Origin: Cephalotrichum gorgonifer
Taxonomy: Eukaryota; Ascomycota; Sordariomycetes; Microascales; Microascaceae
DNA length: 64,000 bases
Direction of reading: 5' to 3'
Assembly: GCA_900312665.1 (NCBI GenBank)
Contig: ONZQ02000006.1
Span: forward strand, 1,675,990 to 1,739,989
The position numbers and the translations under genes are program-made. Positions 43,170 to 55,500 of this stretch are shown here, in pieces. Numbering within the stretch: the stretch's first letter is position 1; the number at the start of each line of letters is the position of its first letter. The notes beneath the pieces are model-generated. The model worked only from the letters and a program-made list of their open reading frames with translations, was not told the origin of the DNA and searched no databases.

Positions 43170-44520
43170 GATAGAGACAATCTTCATGATTTCTTTTTAG
43201 CTTTGCAGAAGAGGGTTCAAGGGTAGCAAGTTTATTTATAGGGCGGGACTGCGTAGCAAGCAAGAATTGCCGACTCACTGACCAATAATGCCATAGTATC
43301 TCAGCTCGCTTCTTGCAACCCCGCCATTTCCGCATGTACATAATATACAGAATACACACTATCTAGGAGCCCCAGAGTGTGGGCGATTTGGACTGATGAC
43401 TTCCCTGGCCGGCACCCCCCGGTCCCGTGACCTCTCGTTCTCACAATTCATCACGGGTAAACCACGAAGCGGAAAACTATTAAACCGTCAAACCGGTGCC
43501 ATGACGTATGCATGACTAGTCTCTTCCAGGGGTTCACCCCTGCGAGAGCGACTTCAGAGTCAAAGCCTGCTCGGGAGGAGGATCGATTAGGCACGGCCCA
43601 TCCCTGGTGCAGCTAGCGCCTTATGTGGGTCAATTTGATTTGAGTGATCTCAACCCCGGCATGTCTCAGAGTATGGCGTGGGAAACACGTTGGATGATGA
43701 GCGGACCAACTATTTTCCGATAAACAGCCTTTGTGGGACAAGCGATACAGTCATGTACTAAATCACGTGATATTTACTGAACCGAACTTCCCATTTCTGC
43801 CTTACTGTCTAATTCCTGATTTCCGCCAAGTCCCAGGCAGCCGGGTGTTGGATGGTGGTGGATGGTCGCATTTAGTGCCGAGAAATAACCCGATGTGTTG
43901 GTTTGGTTGACACGGCTCTGCGCGTGTCGCGAGCATCACGCATGGCCAGGCTCAAGCCTTCGGAAGCCGGCGGTCCTTGGTCGGCGAAGCGTCGGAGCGA
44001 AACGGTCTCGATCGTTCCATTCCAACGGGTTCCATTAATTTCTCTAATGGACGTAGCAAACGTACCCATTGGTTCCGGAGGTGGTCTGGTTTTGGGCCGC
44101 AGGTTATGGGGAAATGAGGGGGGGGGGTAAAGGGGGGATCTAAAGGAGTTCGGCTTTCCGAGGCAACCAACGCACCTCGCGGAGTACGTGATGATGGGTC
44201 TCCGGCACGGTCAAGCTGACACAGGGTCCAGCTCACGTGGTAAAATTCTGGGGAATCAGAAAACGGCATTCCCGGCAGCGGCACAAATATTGCATTTCTC
44301 GGTTAAGGCTGTCGTCTTGATGCATGGCCATGTTTGAAGCAACTCAGGCGTGGAAAATTATGCTATAGAACACAAATCCAAACTCTATCAAATTATTATG
44401 TCGAGTTGAAGGAGAAAGAACAAAAATGTACACAGAGTGCTACATGCACACACAAAACACACATATCCTTCTTCACATCATATGTGCTCGACAGGACAAA
44501 AAGTTAAAGCCAAAAAGTGA
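43170..44520. other. Intergenic, no gene recognised
   Basis: This is 1.35 kb between the kinase-WD40 gene and the tRNA-Leu gene. Frames on both strands around 43870-44280 lack family features. A short perfect palindromic word aggggttcacccct lies near 43527. Nothing else was recognised. Confidence 0.4.
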
Positions 44521-44620
44521 TGATAAGAGTGGGATTCGAACCCACGCCTCGTGAGAGACTAGCAATTCTGATGTGCTGAACACCTGAAGCTAGCGCCTTA
44601 GACCGCTCGGCCATCTTACC
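44521..44620 (-). tRNA. tRNA-Leu(CAG) with intron
   Basis: Read on the minus strand: acceptor GGTAAGA pairs with TCTTATC (one G-T wobble). The D arm is GCC...GGC. The anticodon stem CTAGC/GCTAG encloses loop TTCAGG, then an 18-nt intron inserted after position 37, so the anticodon is CAG (reads CUG as Leu). The variable arm is long (TCTC...GAGG), the class II feature expected for Leu. The T arm GTGGG/TTCGAAT/CCCAC and discriminator A follow. The structure is complete, so it is probably functional. Confidence 0.92.
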
Positions 44621-45487
44621 TGTTTGTTGTTATTGGACAGATTGTGATGAAGACTATACAGTGTAGGCCCCACCCGAAACAGGTCAACACGCAAACAAGG
44701 CAGTGAAATGGTGTGTACACCACGTCCCACGATTTTTGGCCGCTTTCTACTTATACCTAGCCTCACACCTTTTATCATAATACTTTTTGTTTGTCCCAAG
44801 GAACTGAAATTGGACCTTTAATCATGATTGACTTGCTAATGCGAATTGATGGGGGGGCAATGCGGGCTATTACACTACAGTTCGATCTTACGTAGACCAC
44901 CATTGGCGTCGTCAAACAGGTATACCCACTCCTGTGCCCCTATGTAGCCCCTCATAAATCAAAGCGCGCTCGATGGAGAGACGGATTTACTATGTTGTGA
45001 CCTCAAGGTTGATTAGTTCAAGGTCAAGATCACGTGGAGAGCTCATGGTCGCCGCAATAGAGATTGTACGAACCAAATTGGCTAATACTGGCTGGCAGTG
45101 TGGACGGCTGGCACATGGATGGTCTCTCAACGCTAGTTAAACAGTCCCAAGTTCCCAGCTACATACCTCCACGATCAATGCCAAAGAACGACCAAAAAAG
45201 AAAAGTAGAAAAAAGGAGAAGGCAGTTCTACCATTTGCAACTGCAAGTGCGGGCCATGCGGCAATTGCATCATCAACATGGCACAGGGTCCAAAAGAATT
45301 ACAACCCTAATTCGATCCCGGGATTGCCTACCATTATGCAGCTCATGGTTGGATCAAACGACCAGCGTAGCACTCGCAGAGCTGCTGGCATTCGGTCTCC
45401 GACAACCCGTCTCTGCACCTAACCAATCCTTATCCTCGAGTCTCACCTCCGCCGATTAACCATCTCCCAGGAGAAAGCCCACTTCCC
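44621..45487. other. Intergenic, upstream of the DUF7730-like gene
   Basis: A 131-codon frame at 45064-45459 has no recognisable domain and is not called. The region otherwise looks like promoter and 5' UTR for the gene starting at 45488. Confidence 0.35.
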
Positions 45488-46904
45488 ATGGCCCGAGAGC
45501 AGCCCAGCCGGCGGCGGCGGCTAAGCATCGCCATCTCGAACCTCGTCCGACGCCCATCGGCCACCCCCGCGCTAAACCCAGAATCCGTCTCGACCCCCCA
45601 GTCGACCCCCACCGACCTCCCGCGCGAGCCAGGCGCCCACCTATCCCTCCGCTCGCAGGCCCCCCACCTCTTCCCCGACCGCGCCTCCCTCTCCTCGTCC
45701 GCCCACCCCCAGCGCCAATCCCCCCTCTTCGCCGCCCTGCCCGCCGAGATCCGCCGCCTCATATACGGCTTCATGTGGCGCACGGGTGGCCACGAGCACG
45801 GGATACACCTCTGGTACGACCGGGCGAAGGGCTACTTGGTGAACGAACCCTGCATGCTGGCGCCAGCGGAGGGCCTCGGGGCCGCGGCGGAGGCGAACAG
45901 GGAGCTCGACGAGCAGTTCCGGCGCTTGGAGGCCCCGAATATCGCGCTTCGCGACCCGGATGGGCGGTGGGGCGCGTTGGAGAAGAGGGCTAGGAGGAAT
46001 CATAGGCTGTGCCAGGATGAGGACGTCTACGGTCCGAGGAATGCAGCTCGCTGGCGGGGACAGGACTCGGCCGTGATATGGGTGCCATTTCTACCTGTTC
46101 TGCTCACATGCAAGAAGGTGTAAGTTCTTTCTCTTGACCCCACCCACCCGCCGTCCCGCCTCTGTCCGTATGTTGCGATAGTCCCGTGGCGATCTCAAAA
46201 CAAAGTTTAAATCCCTACGCGCTCTTGCTCACCAGAAAACCGCCCCGCCCGCCCCCCCATAAAGCTACCTCGAGGCCATCGACACAATCTTCCAGGCCCT
46301 CCCCCCCGTCTTCTGTCTCAACGACCCCTCCTCAGCACACGCCTTCCTCGCCCAGGACCCCCACCCCTCCACCCGGTTCCTCCGCGCCATCACCCTCTAC
46401 TCCGACCACCGGAGCACAAGGGACTTCGGCCCCGGGCCTCTGCACAGGCTGGTGACGGTACACGCCCTGCCCCTCGCGGACGACGGCCTCGACACCGCGC
46501 AGTGGGAATGCGTGCTGGCGGCTATGGCGCGCCTCCCCGCGCTGCGCGAGGTCCGCCTCACGCTACGCTTCGGCCCCACGGAAAAGCACGACCTGCGGCC
46601 GCTGGCGAGGTGGGCGGGGGCGGAGCTCGCGCGGAAGTTCACCGTCGACCTGTACCGCGCGGAGAACTGGCAGGTGCCGTGCAGCAATTGCGGTGGGGAG
46701 CGGGGGATGGTGGTCGTGCCCGGGGAGGAGACGGATCCGGGGGACGGGGAGGAGCCCTGTCCCGTTTTCGGAAAGGTCAATTGGTACGAGGAGCTGAGGT
46801 ATACGGTCGAGAGAGACCAGTGGCCGGCCCCGATGGACATGGTGTGGAGTGTTGCGCCGGGGATGTGCTGGCATTGCACTCACCCTTGGGAGGCACAAAC
46901 TTGA
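45488..46904 (+). CDS. DUF7730-like fungal protein
   Basis: Exons 45488-46119 and 46265-46904 (145-bp intron) give 423 residues. The basic, Ser/Pro-rich N-terminus (about 1-80) is probably disordered. The segment FAALPAEIRRLIYGFMW, then LLTCKKVYLEAIDTIF across the splice, is the hallmark of a large fungal family annotated DUF7730 or F-box-like. The C-terminal part has two Cys pairs, CSNCGG near 320-325 and CWHC near the end, that could bind a metal. Function is unknown. It is one of the few genes here without an obvious link to recognition or metabolism. Confidence 0.75.
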
Positions 46905-47246
46905 GGGCCCCGGAGCTCCATGGATCCCTATCCCCTGCACAGTCTGTCCATTTCATCCCTCCTACGCTGTCACGTTTGCTCACGTCGCCTGTGTTTACAA
47001 GTGCTTGACCGGTAACTACGCTAGTTACTTGCTGACACGCATCGATCTCGCCCCACTCGTCCCCGCACCAACGAACTTCGTGAACTCTCACGAAACTATC
47101 GCGGGCATCACAACAACACGGGGCATCATACCACCCACCACCTCACACCACCAACCCCCCGCAACACCTAACATCACGCGCCGCAACACCTTCAAACTGT
47201 CCTCTATATAGAATTCACCTCCTAGAAGTCCTAAATGAAGACGCAA
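46905..47246. other. Intergenic, between DUF7730-like gene and tRNA
   Basis: This 342-bp stretch presumably holds the 3' flank of the DUF7730-like gene. A C/A-rich tract (ccaccacctcacaccacc, near 47130) precedes the tRNA. No gene is seen. Confidence 0.4.
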
Positions 47247-47359
47247 GACAGCGTAGCTCAATGGTAGAGCGCAGCGCTGTTTAAATAGCGTCTGATTTCC
47301 AAAAAGCGGTTGATTTCCAGACAGCGCTTGAGACGTGGGTTCGAATCCCACCGTTGCCA
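47247..47359 (+). tRNA. tRNA-Asn(GTT)-like gene with long intron, possibly defective
   Basis: The D arm (GCTC/AATGGTA/GAGC) and T arm (GTGGG/TTCGAAT/CCCAC) are perfect. A five-base variable loop (GAGAC) makes it class I. Aligning the anticodon stem as CAGCG/CGCTT puts GTT at 34-36, hence Asn, with an intron of about 39 nt containing two copies of gatttcca. Odd points are an A-C mismatch at the second acceptor pair, a C-T mismatch at the end of the anticodon stem, and T instead of a purine at position 37. It may be a diverged, weakly functional or dead copy, and the anticodon assignment depends on the intron placement. Confidence 0.65.
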
Positions 47360-47633
47360 TCTTTTTTTCTTTGCCATTTTTGGCCGCCATTCAACCTTAT
47401 ATCCGACCCCTCTCCTACCGACTATTTGTGACTCTGTTTGCTATGTTTTATTCCAGCATGTCCTCTATTTTGTTCATCCAACTAGTATACAGCGCGAAAA
47501 TCATTGGTACAGCGGTTGAAGAGACGTTCCCAGCAAGGAAATGAACTAGCTCGGGCGAAGCGGTATGTGTGTGCGTGATAAGGGGGGGAGGGGAAGGGTA
47601 TCTTTAAAACAAGGGGGAACTGGAGAAGCCTAG

Positions 47634-49517
47634 CTACTCCCCCACCGCGGACTTCAACCCAGAATCATCCCCCTCCAGGACTGACAGCACACCGCCAACG
47701 AGGTGTAGGCTCCCCGTGACGAAGACCTGCAGCTGTTCCTTCTCCCTGACTTGTTGTACCGCCTCCTCTATGGAGGGCACGACGGCGACGTCCGTCGACG
47801 GGTCTAGGGCCCGCCAGGTCTCGGCTAGTTCGTTCTGGAGGGTTAGTTTCGCGAGGACGTCTGGATCGACGTTTACGTTGACGAGGTCTGGCCTCTAAGT
47901 TAGCCCTTTTTTTTCTCTCATTTATTCTCGTCATTCCGGGAGGAGATGGGAAAGATGTCTGCTGGGCATACCTGGCTTCGTAGAGGTGTCCTTGTTGGTC
48001 ACGTTCGTGCAGAACACGGCGTGGTTTATCTGTATGTTGGAGGCGGAGAGGTGGCGGTGGACTCTGCGGAGCATGTCGACCGCGTCCCTTCCGGCCTGCT
48101 GGTTGAAGATGAGCGCGCACGGCGTGTCCCTGGTCCTTCGAGGTCAGCTCTACAACCACGCCTGATGTTGCCTGCCTGCCTGCCTGCCCGAGTAAACATA
48201 ACGGGGAGACCATACCTTTCTTTTGAAACACGCCCGAACCACCGACACGCGACGTCCAGGCTCTCCTCCGTGTGCGCCCCGTCCAGATACCACGTCTGCC
48301 CCCCTGCGACGAGCGTCTCACACCGCCCCCTCCAATTCACCCCTTCAATCCCCTCCACCATCTCCCTCGGCAGCCTCTCCCCCTCGAGATCGACCTCGAC
48401 CCCGAGCCTCCTCATCAGCGTCGCCGCAAGCTCCATCGCCATCGACGCGTTCCTCCTCTGGAACTCCTCGTCCGGCCTCACCGCCACGTTCCGCAAGCCA
48501 GGGTTCACGCCCACCTCTACCAGCGGCACGCCCACCTCCTCCGCCCTCGCCCTCAGGACCTCCATCGCCTCTGGGTCCTGCGGGGCCGTGAAGGCCGGGG
48601 CGCCTGCCTTCATCACGCCGGCCTTGTGCCACGCGATCTCGCGGAGCGTGGCACCCAGCTGGCCCACATGGTCGACGCCTAGAGACACGGTCCCCGTTGC
48701 GACGGGGCTCTCGAAGACATTGGTTGCGTCAAAGGCGCCGCCGACGCCGACCTCGTAGACGGCGGCGTCGACGCCCTCGGACATGAAGACGTGGAAGGAG
48801 AGGAGGGTCAGGAGGCGGAAGTAGCCCGGGGGCTGGACGTCACCGGCGCCGAGGCCGAGGGAGTCCCACACGTCGGAGAAGTAGCGTGCGAAGAGGGCCT
48901 CGGAGATGGGGGACTCGTCTAGGCGGATGCGCTCGCGGACGGAGGTGAGGTGCGGGGAGGTGTAGAGGCCGACGCGGGTCGGGGCGCGGTGGTGGGGGGA
49001 GAGGCGGTAGGCGTTGAGGATGGACGAGGTGAGGGCGGAGGTGGAGCCCTTGCCTTTTGTGCCGGAGATGTGGATGACGTTGAGGCGGTTGAGGTCGGCG
49101 GGCTGGGTGCGTTAGAATTGGGGAGGGAGAGTAGGGGGGTGTGCTGGGGGGATAAAGGTGTGAGGAGAGGGTGTGAGGAGAGGGTGTGAGATGAGATAAG
49201 AAGGCGGGAGGGAAACGGAAACTCACAGTGTACCCCAGTTGATGGAGCCATCCCTTCATCTGTGTTATATCCCTCTCATTAGGAATCACCCCCGCGCGCC
49301 GCCATGACTCGACCTGGCGGAAGCCGGCCTGTGACGAGTTGAGCAGGTTGATGACGTCCTGTGCAAGTTTTCATGTGTGAGCCATGGGTACTTATTTTTT
49401 TGTACAAGGATAGACACATCTGTTTTAATCACTTACATTATATGAGCGCTCAACTTTCGTATGGAGGGATCGCCGGGACAGCGAGAGGGCTGCGCGGGAG
49501 GATGTCGGTTTATACAT
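47634..49517 (-). CDS. met7: Folylpolyglutamate synthase (mitochondrial presequence)
   Basis: Adds glutamates to folates, using ATP. Five exons (49517-49437, 49358-49227, 49102-48216, 48129-47972, 47887-47634) give 503 residues. Exon 1 encodes a 27-residue Arg/Ser-rich leader (MYKPTSSRAALSLSRRSLHT) without acidic residues until its end, a likely mitochondrial presequence. Then come DVINLLNSSQAG, P-loop GTKGKGST, TSPHL, the GVGGAFDATN motif, GVDHVGQLG, and AWHKAGVMK. The tail contains FNQQAGRDA and VTGSLHLVGG. The intron acceptor at 47888 was chosen because it alone keeps frame (TKPDLVNVNVD). A second, single-exon paralogue lies at 57023-58585 in the same orientation. Confidence 0.9.
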
Positions 49518-50805
49518 GTCGTTGCGTGACGTGTGTGGAATGTGGGTGGGTGGTGTGTGAGCTGGGTCGATCGGTGTGGGTGATGTAACCACCCGTTTTG
49601 GTGGTCGGAGAAGGAAATTTATCGATTGCCCATGTGGGAGACACCCGCGACAACTACGCGTGATGGAATGAATCTGGCGTAGGTCGGAAATTGGATTTTG
49701 ATAGCCTTCAAAAAAAAAATACAACAAGGGCATTTCTACGAGTCAGTCAGTCAGCTACTCAATAAACGTAGAAAAATAATAAATCTGGCGCGCAGTTCGC
49801 TGGATGTCATCCTGCCTGAATATTATAATGTAATCTTCCTGTGTGAACCTGTACATGTAGCCCACGACTTCCAATCTAGTACCTATATAATTTTCTCGTA
49901 ATCCAGACCAAAAGTGTAGGCAAGCACGTCTCCCAATTACATGCAGAGATCCCATGTATCATTAGGACAATACTTGAGTGCTCAACCGACCCCATTACCA
50001 ATGGTGCTCGCCATCTATGGTTGGGAAGGACCCTCTTGTCATGAGGGTCATGATGTATGGCAACTTCCGCCGAAAGTGCTTCTCTTTTGGCTTGACGTAT
50101 GTATTGGTAGGACTTTTACACAGGAGGAGAAGGAATGCGGACTTCTTTTGGATCTCGCATGTTTCCGGGACCTTGTCAGTTCTCAGAGGCAGAAGCTTAG
50201 CTTACCTCTATACCTTGATCATTGGCAAGAGCCTCGGCGTTGGACCTTGGATCCGATGGTGGCTACAGGCGTCGATCCCACATGTCAACGGTACTTCTCA
50301 CAGCCGCCGATTCCCATCACTCAAGGTGCTGGGGCGCGTTCCAGTTATCAGACTTTGCTGTCATGGGGGACTGACTACTACATGTACTGCTCACAGGGCA
50401 AATAATGGTTCTTGAATTTTTGGTTTGGTCCTAGGGGCTGGAAAGCCGTAATATTGACTTCACCGACGGTACAATTAAAACACTTTAATGCGCCAGTTAA
50501 TACTGCATGGATTCAAGGAACGGAAGGTCCTTGTGAATTTCATCTTTCACGACATGTCCCCCATGATGGATGATTCCCATGTTTGTGATGAAGTGGGGTG
50601 ATCACGTGATTATTAATCACATGATGTGGACTTGATCCCAGCTTTTCGCGACCCCGCATTGACATCACGACCATAACCCCTCGTGTCAGCCAAGGGCAGG
50701 CAGCCGGTTTCCCCCTTGCTGTCATCGTTATTATAACCAACTTTAGAGTCTTTTCGAGAAACCATTATTGAAACAACCTCCCCGGGGGGTCCACGCCCTG
50801 CAATC
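49518..50805. other. Intergenic, no gene recognised
   Basis: This is 1.29 kb upstream of both divergent neighbours. Two overlapping plus-strand frames at 49941-50415 show no domain and are probably spurious. Sequences near 49700-49900 are AT-rich. Confidence 0.4.
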
Positions 50806-51670
50806 ATGGCCGTAAAGACGTTGAGAGTCCTCGGTGAAGAAAGAGTAGGGAAGAAGACGCTCATCGGCAGTTTAATCTACAAAGTATTTCTCCCACCACC
50901 TCTGTCCTCGCACACCACTTCATCTTTGCTCTGTTTTTTTTTCTTTACTGACGTCTCTTAGTGCGGGCTTGAGCTACCGCAGCTGGAAAAGCTGGAGCGC
51001 AACGGCATCCGAGATCTCGATGCTATTGTACCGTTCTACGAGAAAGCAGGCATCACCCCTTGCTTCTATGCCCCGTCGGGGCAACTTGTGGTTGAAAGTA
51101 TGTAAATTTTGTAAATCGCGGAGGGTTGAGTTCTATATATTAACTGTCTAATTTTTAGAAACTGCCACGCCCGATATCCTCCTTTGGGTCGTGGATGCCA
51201 CCGACGCGGACAAAGGGAGCGTCTCAAGCCAGAAACTTGCGGCTGCATTGTCTGATGGCACCGTACAGCCTCGAGAGAAGCTGCTAATTCTAGTCAACAA
51301 GATGTTAGTCAAATCGACATGCAGTTCCTCGTCCTGTTTTTTTTTTTTTTCTCCATATAACTGTCTTTCTAATGCGTATACATAGGGACTTGATCAACTG
51401 GTCAGAAAGCACATTTAGGGAGATTGTGCATACATTCAATGCCGTGGGCGCGATACCGGAGAAGTAAGTTGTCTGATCATCCCAACCTCTAATGCTGCTT
51501 CAACTTACGCGGAATCTACTAGGACATATGTCATCCCAATCTCTGGCCTCCAAGGCGATAACATATTAGGATCGCCGGAACAACCATCCTGGGTTCGTGC
51601 GATATCTGCCCCTCAGTATGAAGAATCCCAGCTTGTCTCGGCCCAGGCTCTCATGCATCTGCTTGGATGA
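50806..51670 (+). CDS. Degenerate eEF1A-like G-domain protein
   Basis: Five exons (50806-50883, 50962-51097, 51159-51303, 51386-51463, 51523-51670) give only 194 residues. The pattern VKTLRVLGEERVGKKTLIGSLIYKCG matches the start of an eEF1A/Hbs1 GTPase (conserved spacing to IYKCG). DILLWVVDATD, NKMD (118-121), NWSE.F and PISGLQGDNI follow the eEF1A G-domain order. The P-loop reads GEERVGKK with Lys in place of Ser/Thr. The DxPGH switch II region and much of switch I are absent, and domains 2 and 3 are missing. Splicing leaves an open, compact frame, so it is not simply decayed. GTP hydrolysis is doubtful; a regulatory or binding role is possible. Confidence 0.72.
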
Positions 51671-52516
51671 GGAAGAGCTTTATATACCCCCAGATGCATC
51701 CTCGAACTGCCCTTTCGTATCTCATATGGTTGATTTTGGGGGCTGATGGAATGCACGCCAACTGTTTTCGGTCCGTCTGTTACGCGACTAATGTCTGAGG
51801 ATTTACTGGATGACCGCATGAGTGATGATGGAAGATAAGAGTTCGGTCGGTTTTACGGCATGTTAGAGGTTTTATCACACGGCATTCGCAGGTATCTCTA
51901 CCTTTAAATTCTTGGACCGCAGAAACACTGCGTTGGTCGAAATGTGTTAATAACCATCGCCTCCTAGATTTGAAGATCCGTTAAGCCATTGTCCAACTTG
52001 ACTCGCTCAAGTAGGGGCCTTTGTGTGGGAAAACAATGAACGAACAACAGGTCCTCGTAAGTATTCGTATTCCCCCACCTTTGCCAGACCCTGTGTCCAA
52101 AATAGATGCCTTCATACTAATGATTCTACTGGACGCCACGACCAACAGGGTACCTCATTTTAACCGCTTATACCTCAGAATGCATGTAAACTTGCATGGG
52201 AAGAGAAGTTTCTACTTGCAGGGCTCCTTTCTATATTTGGATCCTACCCGCCCGACCAACAATACTTTGTGCTCGGGAAGTGGGGCTTCCTTGCCGCCCG
52301 TTGCCCCGCCCGCTCCCGATTCATGCATCAGTTAGCGCCCGAGGGGTTTAAAGTTGAATTGACCCCTCCTCGTCGTCAGCGAGTCCACGGTTACGTCCTT
52401 GTTGTATTACTAGTTTACTTTTGTATCCGTCCCACGAACATCTTGTCATCCCTGCGCGTTCTTAAATTTAAGCGCTAAACTGTCATCTAGCCCTTGTTAT
52501 TACTATTAGTTCAATA
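51671..52516. other. Intergenic, upstream of the second NLR
   Basis: The interval holds 846 bp with no recognisable gene. The frame at 52021-52335 is short and lacks family features. Promoter of the NLR at 52517 is expected here. Confidence 0.4.
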
Positions 52517-55500
52517 ATGGATAGAATGCTGAAACGTTTGAAGGGGAAACGCGAGAATCGACCAAACTCACGTACTACTACGCTCGAGGCTACTTCGTCC
52601 CACGTGGAGACAACAGGCCCAAGCCCAAGCCCAGGCCCAAGCCCAGGCCCAAGCCCAAGCCCAAGCTCAGGCACTGAACGGTTCGGGTTGACCTTTCTCG
52701 GTGAAAGCAAGCCGGATCCGAATGACCGCGAGAACTATCCAGTGGATATCATTGCGGTCCACGGTCTCAATGGGGATGCATTCACGACCTGGACTCATCC
52801 CAACGGGACAATGTGGCTAAGGGATCTCCTTCCGTCCTTCCTCCCAGGATGTCGGGTTTACACCTACGGCTACCCTTCCAAAGTCTTCCTCAACCCGTCA
52901 CTGTCGCGACTGCAGGAGTATTCACGAGGACTTTTGAGCGCTGCCAGAGATAACTACGAGTCACAAAAAGTTCTGCTTTCCTATCCTTACGTCTATATCT
53001 CTCCCGTCGGTCGGGTCTAACATTTCGCTCCAGGACGTTTCTCGTTCAGTCATTTTCGTATGCCATAGCCTCGGAGGGATAGTTTTCAAACAGGTCAGTT
53101 GAATTTCCAATAAGCTCTTTTTTTCCCCAGCACGTGCTGAACCTTCCAGTAATAGGCCTTGGTATATGCTCACGAGGATGACTCGAATTATGGGGCGTTT
53201 TTAAGATCCGTCATTGGCGTGACGTTTCTGGGAACACCTCATAGAGGTAGCGACGTCGCGAACCTGGGGAGCATCGTAGGAAGCATCATCAATATCAGCG
53301 TCATGACGGCATCGGCGGGGATGCGGCCTGGAATTATCAGGACGGATCTTTTGGATGGTCTAAATCATGACTCTCCTGCCCTGCAGGATCTGATCCTGTC
53401 CGCTAAGCACCGACTAAAGAATATCGCAGTGGTCACCTTTTACGAGACCGAGCCGATGCTTCCCCGCTCCTCCTTGGTACGTGGAAAAAAGAAGGCTATG
53501 ATTTTGCTTAATAGACCCCCTTCACAAATGGGCAGCGTCCCTTTCAAAACTATGTCTTGATTATCCCGTGTTGTTATCCTCGGTTATGATGGCATGGAGA
53601 TCTTGACTGAGGGCTCAGCTGACTCGCTACCAGGTCGTCGATTTCAAGTCTTCGATATTGGGCATAGACAACGAAGATGTGAATCCTCTATTTGCAGACC
53701 ACCGAGACATCTGCCGGTTTTCTGGCGAAACTCAGAACTACAAGGCCGTGTCTCGAGCTATACGGCGAATCGCCTTGCGGTCGCAAATCGAGAGAGAGCC
53801 ACTCAAGCGTGCGAGCACCCGTTCATCCGATAGGAGTAAGTCCTCAACAAAAAAAAAATAGGCAGTGTAATACCTTATATCTCCAGTTTCCTGACTTGTT
53901 TTTTTTTTTCTTTTCAGCTCTCGGCGAGATCGAAAAGTCCTGCATGGCGCTCTTCAGCGTCTTTGATGTGGCGGACTACAGACGAATGCTACCGAAGCCG
54001 GTCAAAGCAGCGTGCCAATGGGTCCTGAATCACCCCGTCTTCGTCTCCTGGCTCAAGAAAGCAGAGAACGCGCTTCTCTGGCTAATGGGGCCCCCGGGCT
54101 GTGGCAAGACGATGCTCTCTCTGTCCTTGGTCCAGGACTTTGAAGATGGTAGCGTGCCACAGGTGCCCCGAGATGTCTTAATCTACTTTTGCGACAACAA
54201 GATCAACAAACAAAAGGATGGGAAGGCCATCCTCATTGGATTGATCTTCCAGATGGTCCGTCGTCATCGGTCAATGGTTCGGCACGTGCGGAAGGCATTC
54301 GAGATTCGAGGTTCTAGTATGATTCGCTCGTTTTCCGCGCTCTGGGACATCTTCTTGGAGATCGTGAAGGATCCGAAGTCCGGTACCTTCTACATCATCC
54401 TCGACGCCTTGGACGAGTGTGAGGAGGTCACCTGCCGCCAGCTTCTCGAGTCGATCTATACCTCGGTTAGCGCTCCCGTCGATTCGGGTGGAATTGGTGG
54501 CCGCGTCAAGTTCCTGATGACGAGCCGTCCCCTTCGCGGCCAGTCGTACTTCGAGAACAACGCAGCAGTCGTCGAGCAAAAGATCTTTATCCACAATAAC
54601 CAACCGGGGTACAACGAGGGTCTACAAACATTCATCCAGCAGAGGATAAATGACATTTCCGTCAAGCGAAATTGTCCCGACGAGGTCAAAGAGTTCCTGC
54701 TTCAAGTCCTGTATTCCAAGGCTGACCAGACATTCCTCTGGATTCACATGGTCCTCGCGTCACTGGAGAGCAGTCTGCTCGCGTCGGTCAAGGAGTTTCG
54801 AGATATCATCGCTAGGACCCCGCCTGATCTGGAAACGATCTACTTGGACTTCCTGAACGCTATCCCCCCTGACCATCGAGACACGGCATTACATCTGCTG
54901 AGGTTGATATTGGCGAGCTCGAGACCTCTAAGTCTGGACGAAATCAACATTTCCTTCACGATAAATGCTTCTCACATCGATACCGAGGACGTTCTTCGAG
55001 ACCGCCAGATTGATATGGCCCATACTCTTCAAGGCATCTTGGGTCCATTAGTAAGGGTCTCGGAATCCAAGGTATCTCTGGTGCATCTGTCAGCCAAAGA
55101 CTTCCTATTGCGCACTGATCACGTTCAGGATGGCGCGTTCCCGGCGATGCGCGCGATCAATGCGGAAGACTGCGCGCTGCAAATGGCTTCCGCTTGCGTC
55201 CGTTACCTAATGCTCGAGGACCTCTCTCAGGATCTTTTCACCGGTGAGGACTCCTCCAACCAGTCTTCTTCTGGACCCTCAAGTCCATCCGGGGCGTCGT
55301 CGCCTGTCGGCAGCTTCACCGGGGGCTTTTTTGATGAAGAGGGCCTGGATCTCGGTGCCGACAGGCTATTCCGCGAACCAGGCGTCCCAGACACCCAGAC
55401 ATCCCAGCTCCTTGCTTCTAAGCATGGTTTCTTCAGCTACGCATCTTTACACTGGACAGAGCACTTTGCTCTCTGCGAAGCATCTGCGCCGGTCGAGCTT

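Noticed and set aside
49941..50415. Two overlapping plus-strand frames of about 150 codons
   Set aside because: Two different frames open over the same bases with no family resemblance in either; no support for a gene.
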